From the NCBI GenBank assembly GCA_016866875.1, contig VGKY01000004.1, forward strand, positions 16,808-80,807: a stretch of 64,000 nucleotides of DNA, given 5' to 3'. Below the pieces are notes generated by a model that was not told the DNA's origin, did no database searches, and saw only the letters and a list, made by a program, of their open reading frames with translations. Positions within the stretch are counted from its first letter, which is position 1, and each line of letters starts with the position of its first letter. The position numbers and the translations under genes were made by a program. The DNA comes from Candidatus Peribacteria bacterium. GTDB taxonomy: Bacteria; Patescibacteriota; Gracilibacteria; Peribacterales; Peribacteraceae. Below are positions 1-9,057 of this stretch, piece by piece.

Positions 1-803
1 GCCCTGTGACATGCGACGACGTCGAAGTACCCCTCAACCATAATGACTCTGCGTTCGCTGCGGATACCCTCTCGGGCGAGGTGCAAACCAAAGAGCACCG
101 AGGCCTTACGGTAGAGCGGCCCCTCGGAGGAATTGATGTACTTGGCGTCATCATCCCCGATGGTGCGTCCTCCAAAAGCAATGATGCGGCCTTGGGCATC
201 GCTGATCGGAAACGTGATACGGTTGCGGAAGCGATCGTAGATCCTCTCCTCCGAGAGATCTTTCTGAATCCCGAGCCCCGCACTCACGATCTCCTTGCGG
301 CTGTATCCCTCCTTGAGCAGATGCTGATAGAGCGCACTGAACGAATCCGGCGCGTACCCGATGCCGAAGCGCTCGAGGAGATCTGGAGGAACTGCGCGCT
401 TGGCCAGGTACTCCTGTGCGGGGGGAGAGGAGCGCAGTGAGGAGAGGAAGAACTTCTGCGCCGCATCCATGCAGCTACGCAGGCGCTCCTTCTCGTCTTT
501 CTCGATGACGGGTGCGTTGCCGCGCTCGGGAAGTGCGACGCCCGTCCTCTCGGCAAGATCGCGGATGGCCAGGGGAAAGTCGACATTTTCGATCTTCTGG
601 TAAAAGGAGAAGATATCGCCGCCGGAGTTGCAGGCGAAGCAGTAGGCAATGCCTTTGTCGGGGGAGACGAGGAAGCTCGGGTGCTTGTCGTTGTGAAACG
701 GACAGAGCCCGATGAAGCTCCTGCCCTTGGGCTTCAGCTGAACGTATTGCGCCACGAGCTGCTCGATCGGGAGACGTGCCTTGATGTCTGCAACAGGATC
801 CAT
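1..803 (-). CDS. dnaG: DNA primase DnaG, 5' part (runs off window start)
   Basis: This is the N-terminal 267 codons of the replicative primase, which makes RNA primers at the fork. The translation opens MDPVADIKARLP. A CHC2 zinc finger is visible (CPFH at residues 34-37, CFAC at 55-58), then the primase core, with the start of the Toprim domain at the very end (MVEGYFDVVA, catalytic Glu). The C-terminus lies outside the window. A TATACT hexamer on the minus strand (817-812) sits 8 nt upstream of the ATG, so the transcript is probably leaderless. The upstream neighbour on the same strand is an rRNA methyltransferase whose stop lies 34 nt away. Confidence 0.95.
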   Translation of the reverse strand, partial: MDPVADIKARLPIEQLVAQYVQLKPKGRSFIGLCPFHNDKHPSFLVSPDKGIAYCFACNSGGDIFSFYQKIENVDFPLAIRDLAERTGVALPERGNAPVIEKDEKERLRSCMDAAQKFFLSSLRSSPPAQEYLAKRAVPPDLLERFGIGYAPDSFSALYQHLLKEGYSRKEIVSAGLGIQKDLSEERIYDRFRNRITFPISDAQGRIIAFGGRTIGDDDAKYINSSEGPLYRKASVLFGLHLAREGIRSERRVIMVEGYFDVVACHR

Positions 804-837
804 GGAGGATGAGTATAGAGGCAGATCCATCCTGGTT

Positions 838-2337
838 CTACGAACCCTTCAACTGGACAATCCACCGCGAAAGCCGGTTTTTCAGATTTCCCCCTCGCGC
901 AAGCCCCCTTCCTATAGCCATACCGTTCCAGAGGATGATGATATCGCCATCGGCATCTTCTCGGCATTCGATGTTTTGGCCCTCGAGCAGTTCGTGGAGA
1001 TCGTTATCGCCGACACTCAATATTCCCCGAGTGGCCATCGTCCCGCGCGCGATAGCGAGCTCATCGGTGATGCGGAATCTCCCGTCTTTCAGTCCCTTTG
1101 CGTACGGAATCCCCATGCTGTAGTCCACAATAGGAAGGTGCAATGAGGCTGCTGCCTCGGTCGTGAGCAACACAAGATCCCCTCGGTGGACAAGCATCTC
1201 TCCCTCGTGCACGAAGTCGGTGCCATAGATATCTGCAATGCGCTTGCGGATCTCCATCTCCATCGTGCGCTGAAATCTCTCCTCGCGCCTGCGAAGAGAT
1301 GCACCATGCTCGCGAGCTCTCGTCGGTGCAATTTTGCGAAGAACAGCGCAGAAGAACCCTTCGGTGTCGTAGGTCTGGGGCCAGATCCGCAATAACGGGA
1401 ATGCGGAATGAGGAATGAGGAATGAGGAATTACCAGAAAGATGTTCTTGTACTCTGAGCGAATCCTGTACGGCAATTCCTAATTCATCATTCCCTGCCCC
1501 TCGAAGCCTTGGCGAAGTGGGGTTCATTCCTAATTTTCCTGGCTCTACCACCTCTAGTTGATCACAAAATTTGTTCAGTATTTGGAGCACCACGCCTTCG
1601 TTTTCCTCGGGTGTGAGCGTACAGGTGGAATAGACGATTGTGCCGCCCACTTTTGCAGCGTGCACTGCGGCTTCGAGCACCTCCATCTGGAGCCTCGCCA
1701 TCTTCGCGATGTTTTCGGGGCCGCAGAAATTCAGGGCATCGCTGTCTTTCCGAACTGTGCCTTGTGCACTGCAAGGCGCATCGCAGAGCACGCGATCAAA
1801 CTGCTCGGTCATCTGCTTTCCAAACCACTGCCCTACCTTTTTTGTGAGGATGACATTCGTCACGCCCGACCGCTGGCATGCCGTAGAGAGGGTCCACATC
1901 CGTTTCTCCTGGACTTCGTTGGCAACGACCACTCCCCTGCCCTGCATCATGGCAGCAAGCTGCGTCGTCTTACTCCCCGGAGCCGCACACATATCGAGCA
2001 CGGTCTCTCCAGGCTCGGGATCGAGAAGTACGGGAGGCAGCATCGAGGAAGCCTCCTGGAGGTACACATGACCGAGGAGATGCAAAAGATCTTTGCCGAG
2101 CGCCTCGCTCCTATCCTCGCGGTCAATGAAAAACCCTTCAGGACACCACGGTATAGGATCGAGATTCCATCCGTGATCGGCCGCCCACTGCTTCACGCTC
2201 TCCACACTGGTCTTGAGCGTATTCACACGGATGCACTTACGGAGCGGCCGCGCGCTCGCAGCTTTGAGCGCTGCAAGATCGGTAAACGGCGCGTAGCGAT
2301 CGAGGGGGGTGAAGAAATCTTTGTGCATCGAAGACAT
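838..2337 (-). CDS. RsmB/RsmF-type rRNA cytosine-C5 methyltransferase with C-terminal extension
   Basis: This is a SAM-dependent RNA m5C methyltransferase of the NOL1/NOP2/Sun family. It has the SAM-binding motif DMCAAPGSKTTQ near residue 114 and both cysteine motifs, CDAPCSAQGT near 187 and STCTLTPEENE near 240. A GFF motif (YDTEGFFCAVL) follows, then a C-terminal domain like the PUA-type RNA-binding tail of RsmF. Oddity: the segment between STCT and GFF (about bases 1397-1540) is enlarged and contains two or three tracts of the ATTCCTCATTCC-type repeat, read in frame as serine/phenylalanine/isoleucine-rich sequence. The rest of the protein is intact, so it is probably functional. A TAGTCT hexamer (2348-2343) lies 5 nt upstream of the ATG. 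The exact rRNA target cannot be told from sequence. Confidence 0.88.
   Translation of the reverse strand: MSSMHKDFFTPLDRYAPFTDLAALKAASARPLRKCIRVNTLKTSVESVKQWAADHGWNLDPIPWCPEGFFIDREDRSEALGKDLLHLLGHVYLQEASSMLPPVLLDPEPGETVLDMCAAPGSKTTQLAAMMQGRGVVVANEVQEKRMWTLSTACQRSGVTNVILTKKVGQWFGKQMTEQFDRVLCDAPCSAQGTVRKDSDALNFCGPENIAKMARLQMEVLEAAVHAAKVGGTIVYSTCTLTPEENEGVVLQILNKFCDQLEVVEPGKLGMNPTSPRLRGAGNDELGIAVQDSLRVQEHLSGNSSFLIPHSAFPLLRIWPQTYDTEGFFCAVLRKIAPTRAREHGASLRRREERFQRTMEMEIRKRIADIYGTDFVHEGEMLVHRGDLVLLTTEAAASLHLPIVDYSMGIPYAKGLKDGRFRITDELAIARGTMATRGILSVGDNDLHELLEGQNIECREDADGDIIILWNGMAIGRGLARGGNLKNRLSRWIVQLKGS
1397..1540. repeat. ATTCCTCATTCC-type repeat tracts inside the methyltransferase gene
   Basis: Tandem AGGAATG units occur at 1405-1430, and related AATTCCTAATTCATCATTCC-type sequence at 1462-1482 and 1522-1540. 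The same repeat style is intergenic elsewhere in the window (for example 53900-53930). Here it is read in frame inside the linker between two conserved motifs. Confidence 0.7.
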
Positions 2338-2377
2338 TCCCTAGACTAAGGCATACGCCATCTTTGCACATGGTATT

Positions 2378-3076
2378 TCATGCTGATTCTGCACCAGACA
2401 TCTCACGAATCTTCTGCTGCCTAAACTCCAGAAATCGCACCATTGAACCAACTGTATGCAAATCCGACGCCAAAGCTAAATCGGGGTCTGCGGCAAACGC
2501 ATCGACATTGAGGTGGGGCAATCTCTCCTTTAGTTCAGCGAGGCCTGCTTCAGTCACGTAGATCTTATTTTGAGATGGACCCCCAACTCTACGAAACGCA
2601 TCATCCTCAAACACCACTCCGTTGATGGAAAACAATTCTCCACGGGGAATTTCGATGCCAAACTCCTTCTCCACGCGGAAGAGGATATCCAAATAATCGA
2701 TAGACTCTGCGCCAAGATCCGCTTCAAGACGAGCACCTTCTGTCAGCTCATCCTCGTCAACACCAAGTGCATCTACTAAAACATCTGTTATGCCTTTCAC
2801 CAGCCTCTCACGGGTCCAACTGGAAAACTCTGTCTCAAAGATAGTAGGAGCTCGAGCATAAGGCTGATGAGCGTCAGCATATGATGGAGTTTGTTCGTCC
2901 GTCGTGCCGACCATCACGTCACGTTCCTGAGGAGCGAACAAAGCATGGAATTTTGGCTTGAGCAGCTTCACCAGTTCCGGCACCGAAACACTGGAGACGC
3001 CTGCCTGAAGCAAAGCATCAGCGATTTCGCGCTCGGGGTCAGCCTTGGGAGATGCGATGCTGGAGGGGGCTAGCAT
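2378..3076 (-). CDS. Acyl carrier protein domain with long N- and C-terminal extensions
   Basis: The 232-residue protein has a central acyl-carrier (phosphopantetheine-binding) domain at about residues 90-155. The helix-II motif LGAESIDYLDILF holds the serine expected to carry 4'-phosphopantetheine, followed by VEKEFGIEI. A stand-alone ACP is about 80 residues, so the roughly 85-residue N-terminal and 75-residue C-terminal parts are unusual and I do not recognise them. The gene sits beside an unknown gene (3119-3676) and divergent from an alpha/beta hydrolase; no fatty-acid synthase genes are seen nearby. A TACCAT hexamer 9 nt upstream of the ATG could be its -10. The ACP fold is confident; the pathway is not known. 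Confidence 0.8.
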   Translation of the reverse strand: MLAPSSIASPKADPEREIADALLQAGVSSVSVPELVKLLKPKFHALFAPQERDVMVGTTDEQTPSYADAHQPYARAPTIFETEFSSWTRERLVKGITDVLVDALGVDEDELTEGARLEADLGAESIDYLDILFRVEKEFGIEIPRGELFSINGVVFEDDAFRRVGGPSQNKIYVTEAGLAELKERLPHLNVDAFAADPDLALASDLHTVGSMVRFLEFRQQKIREMSGAESA

Positions 3077-3118
3077 GGGAAGCGGATGGTAGCTTTTCAG
3101 GAGAAGTACGCAAGGACA

Positions 3119-3676
3119 TTACTGCTCTTGCGCGGTTGGACTGGTCGCACGAAATTCTTCGAGTGCGCGCTGAGGGTCCCCGCGAGTACAGATTTCCTGG
3201 ATGCGCTTCCACACAAGATCGCGTTGACAATCCCCGTAGCGCAGAGCTTCAAGAACATCGGCAGCATCCTCTCCGAGGTACGAGCGAAAGCGCTCGAGTC
3301 GTTCCTGCTTTTCCCCATCGGGGAGACTCGTATCGGCGGGCCCGAGACCGACGTCGAGCATCCGATTGCGCAGCGAGGGCTTCTTGCGGAATCCCTCAAG
3401 GTTTGCATCTTCGATGAACCGCATAGGAAGACCGCTACTTGCGAAAAGCGCCTGCATCCTGCGTTGCGTCCAGCCCTGCATTTGAAAGGAAATCTTTCCC
3501 TTCAAGCCAGTGACCCTCGAATGCTCGACGAGTGCCTGAAATCCTTCATCTGTGAAGGGAAGCTTGCCTTTCAGCATTTCCTGGATGCAGCCATAGGCCA
3601 TGACCTCCACCACCGACCTTCCGAGAGCCGTTCGCGTGATCTCTGATTGCCGTTGCGCGCGTGGGGATTCCTCCAT
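3119..3676 (-). CDS. Hypothetical protein, 185 aa
   Basis: I do not recognise this protein. It is soluble, charged, without a signal peptide or membrane segment. It lies 42 nt upstream of the ACP-like gene on the same strand, suggesting co-transcription, and is divergent from the alpha/beta hydrolase. A possible TATAGT -10 (3708-3703) overlaps the -10 of the divergent gene on the other strand. Confidence 0.6.
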   Translation of the reverse strand: MEESPRAQRQSEITRTALGRSVVEVMAYGCIQEMLKGKLPFTDEGFQALVEHSRVTGLKGKISFQMQGWTQRRMQALFASSGLPMRFIEDANLEGFRKKPSLRNRMLDVGLGPADTSLPDGEKQERLERFRSYLGEDAADVLEALRYGDCQRDLVWKRIQEICTRGDPQRALEEFRATSPTAQEQ

Positions 3677-3702
3677 AGATACTTGATCTCTCAGGATCCC
3701 AG

Positions 3703-3710
3703 ACTATACT
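3703..3710. promoter_or_regulatory. Overlapping divergent -10 elements
   Basis: The octamer ACTATACT at 3703-3710 reads TATACT on the plus strand (3705-3710), with TTGATC at 3683-3688 (spacer 16), 8 nt before the ATG at 3719. On the minus strand the same bases read TATAGT, positioned to serve the gene starting at 3676. One symmetric -10 may therefore serve both directions. Confidence 0.5.
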
Positions 3711-3718
3711 GCCATTCA

Positions 3719-4471
3719 ATGTCAAGAACCAGCACTTCATCGAAAATCGGGGACTTTCGCGTGGAGAGCTACGGATCGGGGGAGCCGACGATGATGGCCA
3801 TCGGCGGCCTTGCCTATGCCCCTTCGGATTTCTCACGCATGGCGGATTATGTCGAAGGTACCTTGCACGTTATCGATCAACCAATCCACGTGGGATCTGT
3901 AAAGAGAATGGAAGGATGGCAGCGGTGGCTGCGCACCGAATACGCAAGGATATTCAGGACCCTCGGAGCGGAGTACCTCATCGGCCACTCGTGCGGCAGC
4001 TTTGACGGAGCCCATATCGCAAACAACCTCCCGTCGCTCAAAGGACTCGTCATGCTCACTCCTCCCTACGGAAAGGCGGGGATGTCGGATAGAAGTCGCT
4101 GTGAGGACTTCGGACTCCTTGATCGATGCCTCGCGAGTCTCTGCGACGACATGCCAGACGACCTCTACCGTTCCATGCTCGCAGAGCACGATGATGAATA
4201 CGGCCTGCGGATCAAAGACATCTATCGGCATGAGATCCCCAAAGGAGAATCTGTCGTAAGAGATGTGATACAGCTAATGCGAGAATCACGCTCCCCGATT
4301 CTTGTCCTGCTCGGATCTCAAGATCCGTGGAACAACGGTGCTGAACCGCCAGCTGAGGGCGAACATATATCTGTACAACGCATGACAAGCGGACATTACC
4401 CCCACGTCACACAACCAGAAGCCACAACGCAATATGTTCATAACTGGTTGCGCTCTCACACCACCCCCTGA
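3719..4471 (+). CDS. Alpha/beta hydrolase (thioesterase-like)
   Basis: This is a 250-residue serine hydrolase of the alpha/beta fold. The nucleophile elbow is GHSCGS, an acidic residue occurs in LLGSQDPW, and a histidine near the C-terminus in SGHYPHV, forming a plausible triad. I chose the ATG at 3719 rather than an in-frame start at 3647 because a TTGATC/TATACT promoter ends 8 nt before it. Its neighbour across the divergent promoter belongs to an ACP-containing gene pair, so a role in cleaving acyl thioesters is possible but unproven. The 3' end overlaps the convergent gene at 4456 by 16 nt. Confidence 0.75.
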   Translation: MSRTSTSSKIGDFRVESYGSGEPTMMAIGGLAYAPSDFSRMADYVEGTLHVIDQPIHVGSVKRMEGWQRWLRTEYARIFRTLGAEYLIGHSCGSFDGAHIANNLPSLKGLVMLTPPYGKAGMSDRSRCEDFGLLDRCLASLCDDMPDDLYRSMLAEHDDEYGLRIKDIYRHEIPKGESVVRDVIQLMRESRSPILVLLGSQDPWNNGAEPPAEGEHISVQRMTSGHYPHVTQPEATTQYVHNWLRSHTTP

Positions 4472-5085
4472 CATCTCCTTCCTACGTCATGCAACAAATC
4501 GTCCATACGGCTATCGGGCAGAGGTGTGGTGGGGATGGTGGCTCCTCTTGTTGATACTCCCCACAGTTTCCTTCGCGCACGGAGCGTGACGAGAAGAGCG
4601 TGGTCCGTGATCGCTGACATCTCGAGTCGCTCACCTGGGGCCGGGTTTGCCATCACGGAGGTCTCGTTCTTGCGAATGACTCGCCACAGCAACGGATCGT
4701 GGGGTCGATGAATTTCATACATGACATCCCCATCGAGAGAAGAAGTCACCCACTGTCGATTATTGGGAAAGGAACACGCATCTGCTTGCTTCGTTCTTTC
4801 GTAGCGCTCAAGAAGGACCTCGTACTGTTTATCGTAGTCGGTGGCAACAACGTCATGGACGGGCCTTCCCTTGTGCGCGATTCCCGTCCACTGAGCACTG
4901 CGCAGAAGGCCGCGGAGATGGCCATCCATGAGTACACGATAGCGCTGCAGAAGGGCATCTCGGACTCGGTCAATAGCCTCATCGCAGATAGGAGCATCCG
5001 TGAGGTCATCAACTGCATGGTCGATAGAGCGGTAATACCTTCCCTCGGTCGGAAATGCGTCTCGGAAGCGATGAGAAGGGAACAT
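4456..5085 (-). CDS. Hypothetical protein, 209 aa
   Basis: I do not recognise this protein. It is soluble and charged, with no obvious signal, membrane span or metal-binding motif. It is convergent with the hydrolase (16-nt overlap of 3' ends) and starts 26 nt downstream of the leuS stop on the same strand, so it may be transcribed with leuS. Confidence 0.55.
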   Translation of the reverse strand: MFPSHRFRDAFPTEGRYYRSIDHAVDDLTDAPICDEAIDRVRDALLQRYRVLMDGHLRGLLRSAQWTGIAHKGRPVHDVVATDYDKQYEVLLERYERTKQADACSFPNNRQWVTSSLDGDVMYEIHRPHDPLLWRVIRKNETSVMANPAPGERLEMSAITDHALLVTLRARRKLWGVSTRGATIPTTPLPDSRMDDLLHDVGRRCQGVV

Positions 5086-5111
5086 GCGATCGAAGGAGAG
5101 TTACAAAAACA

Positions 5112-7616
5112 TTATCCAACGACAAAGCTTACAAGCTTACCCGGGACGTAAATCTGCTTAGCTATGGAAGTACCAGCGATGAACTTCGCGACGTTCTCCT
5201 GCTTGCTTGCAGTAGCAATGATGTCGTCCTTCGAACTATCGGACGGAACCTCGATACTCCCCCGAAGCTTGCCATTGACCTGTACAGCAATCGTCATCGT
5301 GTCTGATGTGAGGAGTGCCGGATCAAAGCTCGGCCAACGCTGATCAACGACGAATCCCTCCCCCCCGCACATCTCCCAGAGTTCGTCTGCCAGGTGCGGA
5401 GCGAGAGGTGCGAGGAGCTTGGCTACGGTCTGTAGAGTCGATCGATCGATTTCCTGCTCGCGCTCGAGGACATTGAGGAGCTCCATGAGCGCGCTGATTG
5501 CGGTGTTGAAGCGGAATGCAGGGATGTCTTCAGTGATTTTCTTGATCGCACGATGGAGTGCAGTCTGCGAAGATCCTTTAGATTGATCAATTTTTGTACT
5601 CGTGTTTTTTGTTTTTTGTGAGGGCTGATCCTGAATTATCTCAAAAAGCTTGAATAAACGAAGAGCAAAGCGATCAATCCCCTTGATCCCCGTATCACTC
5701 CAGTCCCCTCCTTCGGTGAAGGGTCCCATGAACATCAGGTACATACGAAACACATCGCTGCCGTGTCTGTCGACGAGAGCGTCTGGTGAAACCACATTGC
5801 CTTTGCTCTTGCTCATCTTCGCCCCCTTGTTGGTAATCACGCCTTGGTGAACTAATTTTTTGAACGGTTCACTATGCGATACGTAGCCAAAATCTTTGAG
5901 AGCCATCATCACAAAACGTGCATAGATCAGGTGCATACAGGCGTGCTCAGCACCTCCGATGTACATGTCGACGGGCATCCATTGCTTCTCTACTTCAGGA
6001 TGAACCAGAGTCAGAGGTTGATTGTTCTTTTTTTGAGAAGCTGACAGCTGACAGCTTTCAGCTTTCATCGAAGCACCCTGCGTTTGCAGGTACATCAAAT
6101 AGTAAAAGCTCGAGCATACGAACGTATCCATCGTGTCATACTCCGGCGTCCAGCCCTTACCAAAGAGCTTCTCCGTACGCTCCTTAAATTCGTTCGAGTG
6201 CTTGAGCGGCGACTCCCCCGTCGGGTTGAACTCGACATCTGTAGGCAGTGTCCACGGCAGATGCTCCTCGGGAACGGGATGCGGATTGCCTTTGGGATCG
6301 TAGACGATGGGAATGGGGGCGCCCCAGTAGCGCTGGCGCGATACACACCAGTCGCGAAGACGGTACTGAATCTTCCGCCTTCCCATGCCAGCTCTCTCAA
6401 GCTGATCAATGATCTTCTTGCGACCATCGAGAATCGCAATACCGCTGAACGCTCCAGAATCGATGATCGTTCCCAACACGGCATACTTGTCGATGTTATC
6501 GTACACGATGGATTCACCCTCAGGATTTTGGATGCTCTGAACAATGTCTAAACCGTATTTTTTTGCGAAATCCATATCACGCTGATCATGTGCAGGAACA
6601 CCCATAACTACCCCAGTCCCGTAAGTCATCAGAACGTAATCGGCCACCCATAAGGGGATGCTCATTCCTGTAAAGGGATGCTTGAGGAACGCACCTGTGC
6701 ATACGCCCGTCTTGTCCTTGTCACCAAACTGACGATCGAATTCTGATTTTGTAGAGGACTGAGCGATATAGGCATGCACTGCATCCCTCTGCTCCGGAGT
6801 AACGAGCGTAGGAAGTAAGGGATGATCGGGGGCAATGACCACAAATGTAACGCCGTAGATCGTATCCACGGTCGTGGTAAATGTTTCAAGACTCATATCG
6901 CAGCCGGTAACCGACCAGACCACATCGCATCCCTCACTGCGACCAATCCAATTCCTCTGCATGATCTTCGTCTTCTCGGGCCAGTCGAGGGCATCCAAAC
7001 CATCGAGAAGCTGCTGGGAGTACCGGGTGATATTCCAGTACCACTGCTCCAATGGCTTGTGGATGACTGGAGTCCCACAGCGCTCGCAAGTACCGTCCTG
7101 CGCCTGCTCGTTTGCGAGAACCGTTTGGCAACTAGGGCACCAGTTCACATTGCCAGCCTTTTTATAGGCCAATCCGTGCTTATGCATCTGCAAAAAGAGC
7201 CACTGGGTGAAGCGGTAGTACTCCGGCGTAGACGTATTGACCATCTTGCTCCAGTCGTACATACAACCGATGCGCTTGAGCTGGGTGATCATGGTCTCCA
7301 CGTTCTTGCGCGTCGAGGTATCCGGATGCACGCCTGTCTTTACGGCATAATTTTCGGCAGGAAGTCCGAAGGCATCAAACCCCATGGGGGAAAAGACCTT
7401 CTTTCCCTGCATCCGCATGAAGCGGGCGAAGCTATCGCTGGGGCCGTAGTTGTACCAATGCCCAATGTGAAGCTTGTCACCGCTCGGGTAGGGAAACATC
7501 ACATGCGTGTAGTACTTGTCGCTTCCGTCGGAGAGATCTGCTGCATACAGACCGGCTTCCTCCCAGCGTTTCTGCCACTTGGCTTCCAGAGCCTTCGGAT
7601 CGTACGTGCGCGACAT
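5112..7616 (-). CDS. leuS: Leucyl-tRNA synthetase
   Basis: This is a class I synthetase of about 834 residues charging tRNA-Leu. It has the HIGH motif (KLHIGHWYNYGP), the zinc-like CPSC and CERC pairs of the bacterial enzyme, the CP1 editing domain, and KMSKSKGN. The start at MSRTYDPKALE was chosen over an upstream in-frame ATG because it matches the family N-terminus and because TATCAT (7629-7624) lies 7 nt upstream. Two segments look like inserted repeat sequence: bases 6038-6068, which translate to AESCQLSAS-like residues in a connective region before WMPVD, and bases 5576-5630, Lys/Thr/Ser-rich, just before the anticodon-binding part. All catalytic motifs are intact. Confidence 0.97.
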   Translation of the reverse strand: MSRTYDPKALEAKWQKRWEEAGLYAADLSDGSDKYYTHVMFPYPSGDKLHIGHWYNYGPSDSFARFMRMQGKKVFSPMGFDAFGLPAENYAVKTGVHPDTSTRKNVETMITQLKRIGCMYDWSKMVNTSTPEYYRFTQWLFLQMHKHGLAYKKAGNVNWCPSCQTVLANEQAQDGTCERCGTPVIHKPLEQWYWNITRYSQQLLDGLDALDWPEKTKIMQRNWIGRSEGCDVVWSVTGCDMSLETFTTTVDTIYGVTFVVIAPDHPLLPTLVTPEQRDAVHAYIAQSSTKSEFDRQFGDKDKTGVCTGAFLKHPFTGMSIPLWVADYVLMTYGTGVVMGVPAHDQRDMDFAKKYGLDIVQSIQNPEGESIVYDNIDKYAVLGTIIDSGAFSGIAILDGRKKIIDQLERAGMGRRKIQYRLRDWCVSRQRYWGAPIPIVYDPKGNPHPVPEEHLPWTLPTDVEFNPTGESPLKHSNEFKERTEKLFGKGWTPEYDTMDTFVCSSFYYLMYLQTQGASMKAESCQLSASQKKNNQPLTLVHPEVEKQWMPVDMYIGGAEHACMHLIYARFVMMALKDFGYVSHSEPFKKLVHQGVITNKGAKMSKSKGNVVSPDALVDRHGSDVFRMYLMFMGPFTEGGDWSDTGIKGIDRFALRLFKLFEIIQDQPSQKTKNTSTKIDQSKGSSQTALHRAIKKITEDIPAFRFNTAISALMELLNVLEREQEIDRSTLQTVAKLLAPLAPHLADELWEMCGGEGFVVDQRWPSFDPALLTSDTMTIAVQVNGKLRGSIEVPSDSSKDDIIATASKQENVAKFIAGTSIAKQIYVPGKLVSFVVG
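6038..6068. repeat. CAGCTGACAGC-type repeat inside leuS
   Basis: CTGACAGCTGACAGCTTTC-like sequence is read in frame in leuS. The same unit is intergenic at 27957-28052 and inside purN at 61911-61946. Confidence 0.75.
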
Positions 7617-7678
7617 CCCCAGGATGATAGCAATTTCTGTGCATGCGAGGGAGAACTCTGCTACAGTTCCCGTTCGCA

Positions 7679-9043
7679 GTGGCACTCCCCTTAGTCGCCA
7701 TCGTCGGCAGACCCAATACGGGCAAGTCCACCATCTTCAACCGCATCCTCGGGAAGCGGATCGCGATCGTGAGCGACATTCCGGGAACGACACGCGACCA
7801 CATCGCGGGAAAAGTCGAGTCTGAAGATGTGGACTACCTCCTCGTCGACACGGGTGGAATGGGCGGGGGCACCGAAGACACGGATTTCGAGGACGACGTG
7901 GAAGCGCAGTCTACCCTCGCCGTGGAGCATGCCGACGTCATCGTACTGGTGCTCTCCGGCAGAGAAGAGCTGACGAGTTCTGATCACGCCGTCGCCGAGG
8001 TGCTCCGCAGGCGCAAGCGCAAGCATGTTCCGATCATCGTCATCGTCAACAAGATCGATAATCCTGCGAAGATCGAGGAGATCCTCCCGCAGTACTACGA
8101 GCTGGGGATTGGAGACGTGCTCATTCCCCTCAGTGCGGCGCACGGGTCGGGATTCGGCGCATTGGCAGACGCGATCCGCTCTGGTCTCAAGAAATTGCAT
8201 TTCGCGAAAGCAACGGGATCCGACGAGGCCGCGGACGCTCCCCGCGTCGCCATCGTCGGCAAGCCAAATGTCGGCAAAAGCTCGATCGTCAACGCCCTCA
8301 TGAGCGACCCGCAGCGTGCGGTTTCGCCGCGGATCGTCTCCGACATCCCCGGCACGACCCGAGACGCGGTCGACACCGCGATCCGTCACGATGGGAAAGA
8401 CTTCATCTTCGTCGACACGGCGGGAATCAAGCGAAAGAAAGAAGCGAAACCCGGCCTCGAGACCCTCGCGTACTTTCGTTCGGTGCGAGCGATCGCCGAG
8501 GCCGACGTCGCGGTCCTTGTCCTCGACGGTTCCGGCCCCCTCACGCGCCAGGACAAACGCATCGCGCAGATCGCTCTCGAGGAGGGCAAGGGGCTGATCA
8601 TCGCCGTCAATAAGAGCGATGTCATGATTCCCGAACAGCGGAAGAACGCTGCCAACGATGTGCTCACCGATCTCCCCTTCTGCAGATTTGCTCCCGTCAT
8701 CGTCTGCTCAAGCAAGACGCGCGACGGTCTTGTGAAGCTCTTCGAGCTCATCGAGATGGTACAGAGGAACCGCAGGCGGAGAATCCCGACGCAAGAGCTG
8801 CATGAATGGTACGAGCAGAACATGCGCAGCCAGCCGATGGCGGAGCTCAAGGGGAGCAAGCACATCACCCAGGCGGACGAACCCGTTCCCACCTTCGTCA
8901 TCTTCGTGAAGGAACCCAAGCGCGTGAAAGCGTCGGAGCTGCGCTTCTTGGAAAGCCGCCTGCGTTCGACCTTCGCGTTTGAGGGAACGCCAGTGCGATG
9001 GATAACAAAAGGGCCCAAGGAGAAAGGAGCAGGTAGCAAGTAG
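7679..9043 (+). CDS. der: Ribosome-associated GTPase Der (EngA)
   Basis: This is a double-GTPase of about 454 residues needed for 50S subunit assembly. The first G domain has GRPNTGKST, DTGG and NKID. The second has GKPNVGKSS, DIPGTTRD, DTAG and NKSD. A C-terminal KH-like domain follows. The GTG at 7679 gives MALPLVAIVGRPN, which fits the usual family start; an ATG 36 nt upstream is possible. The last codons (KEKGAGSK) are formed by a GTAGCAGGTAGCAAG-type repeat that runs into the intergenic region, so the tail has probably been altered by repeat insertion. The gene is divergent from leuS. Confidence 0.93.
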   Translation: MALPLVAIVGRPNTGKSTIFNRILGKRIAIVSDIPGTTRDHIAGKVESEDVDYLLVDTGGMGGGTEDTDFEDDVEAQSTLAVEHADVIVLVLSGREELTSSDHAVAEVLRRRKRKHVPIIVIVNKIDNPAKIEEILPQYYELGIGDVLIPLSAAHGSGFGALADAIRSGLKKLHFAKATGSDEAADAPRVAIVGKPNVGKSSIVNALMSDPQRAVSPRIVSDIPGTTRDAVDTAIRHDGKDFIFVDTAGIKRKKEAKPGLETLAYFRSVRAIAEADVAVLVLDGSGPLTRQDKRIAQIALEEGKGLIIAVNKSDVMIPEQRKNAANDVLTDLPFCRFAPVIVCSSKTRDGLVKLFELIEMVQRNRRRRIPTQELHEWYEQNMRSQPMAELKGSKHITQADEPVPTFVIFVKEPKRVKASELRFLESRLRSTFAFEGTPVRWITKGPKEKGAGSK

Positions 9044-9055
9044 CAGGTAGCAAGT
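9022..9055. repeat. GTAGCAGGTAGCAAG-type repeat, left arm
   Basis: AGGAGCAGGTAGCAAGTAGC-like tract spans the der stop codon. Its inverted counterpart lies at 9489-9524, so together they flank the four-helix-bundle gene. Confidence 0.75.
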
Positions 9056-9057
9056 TT

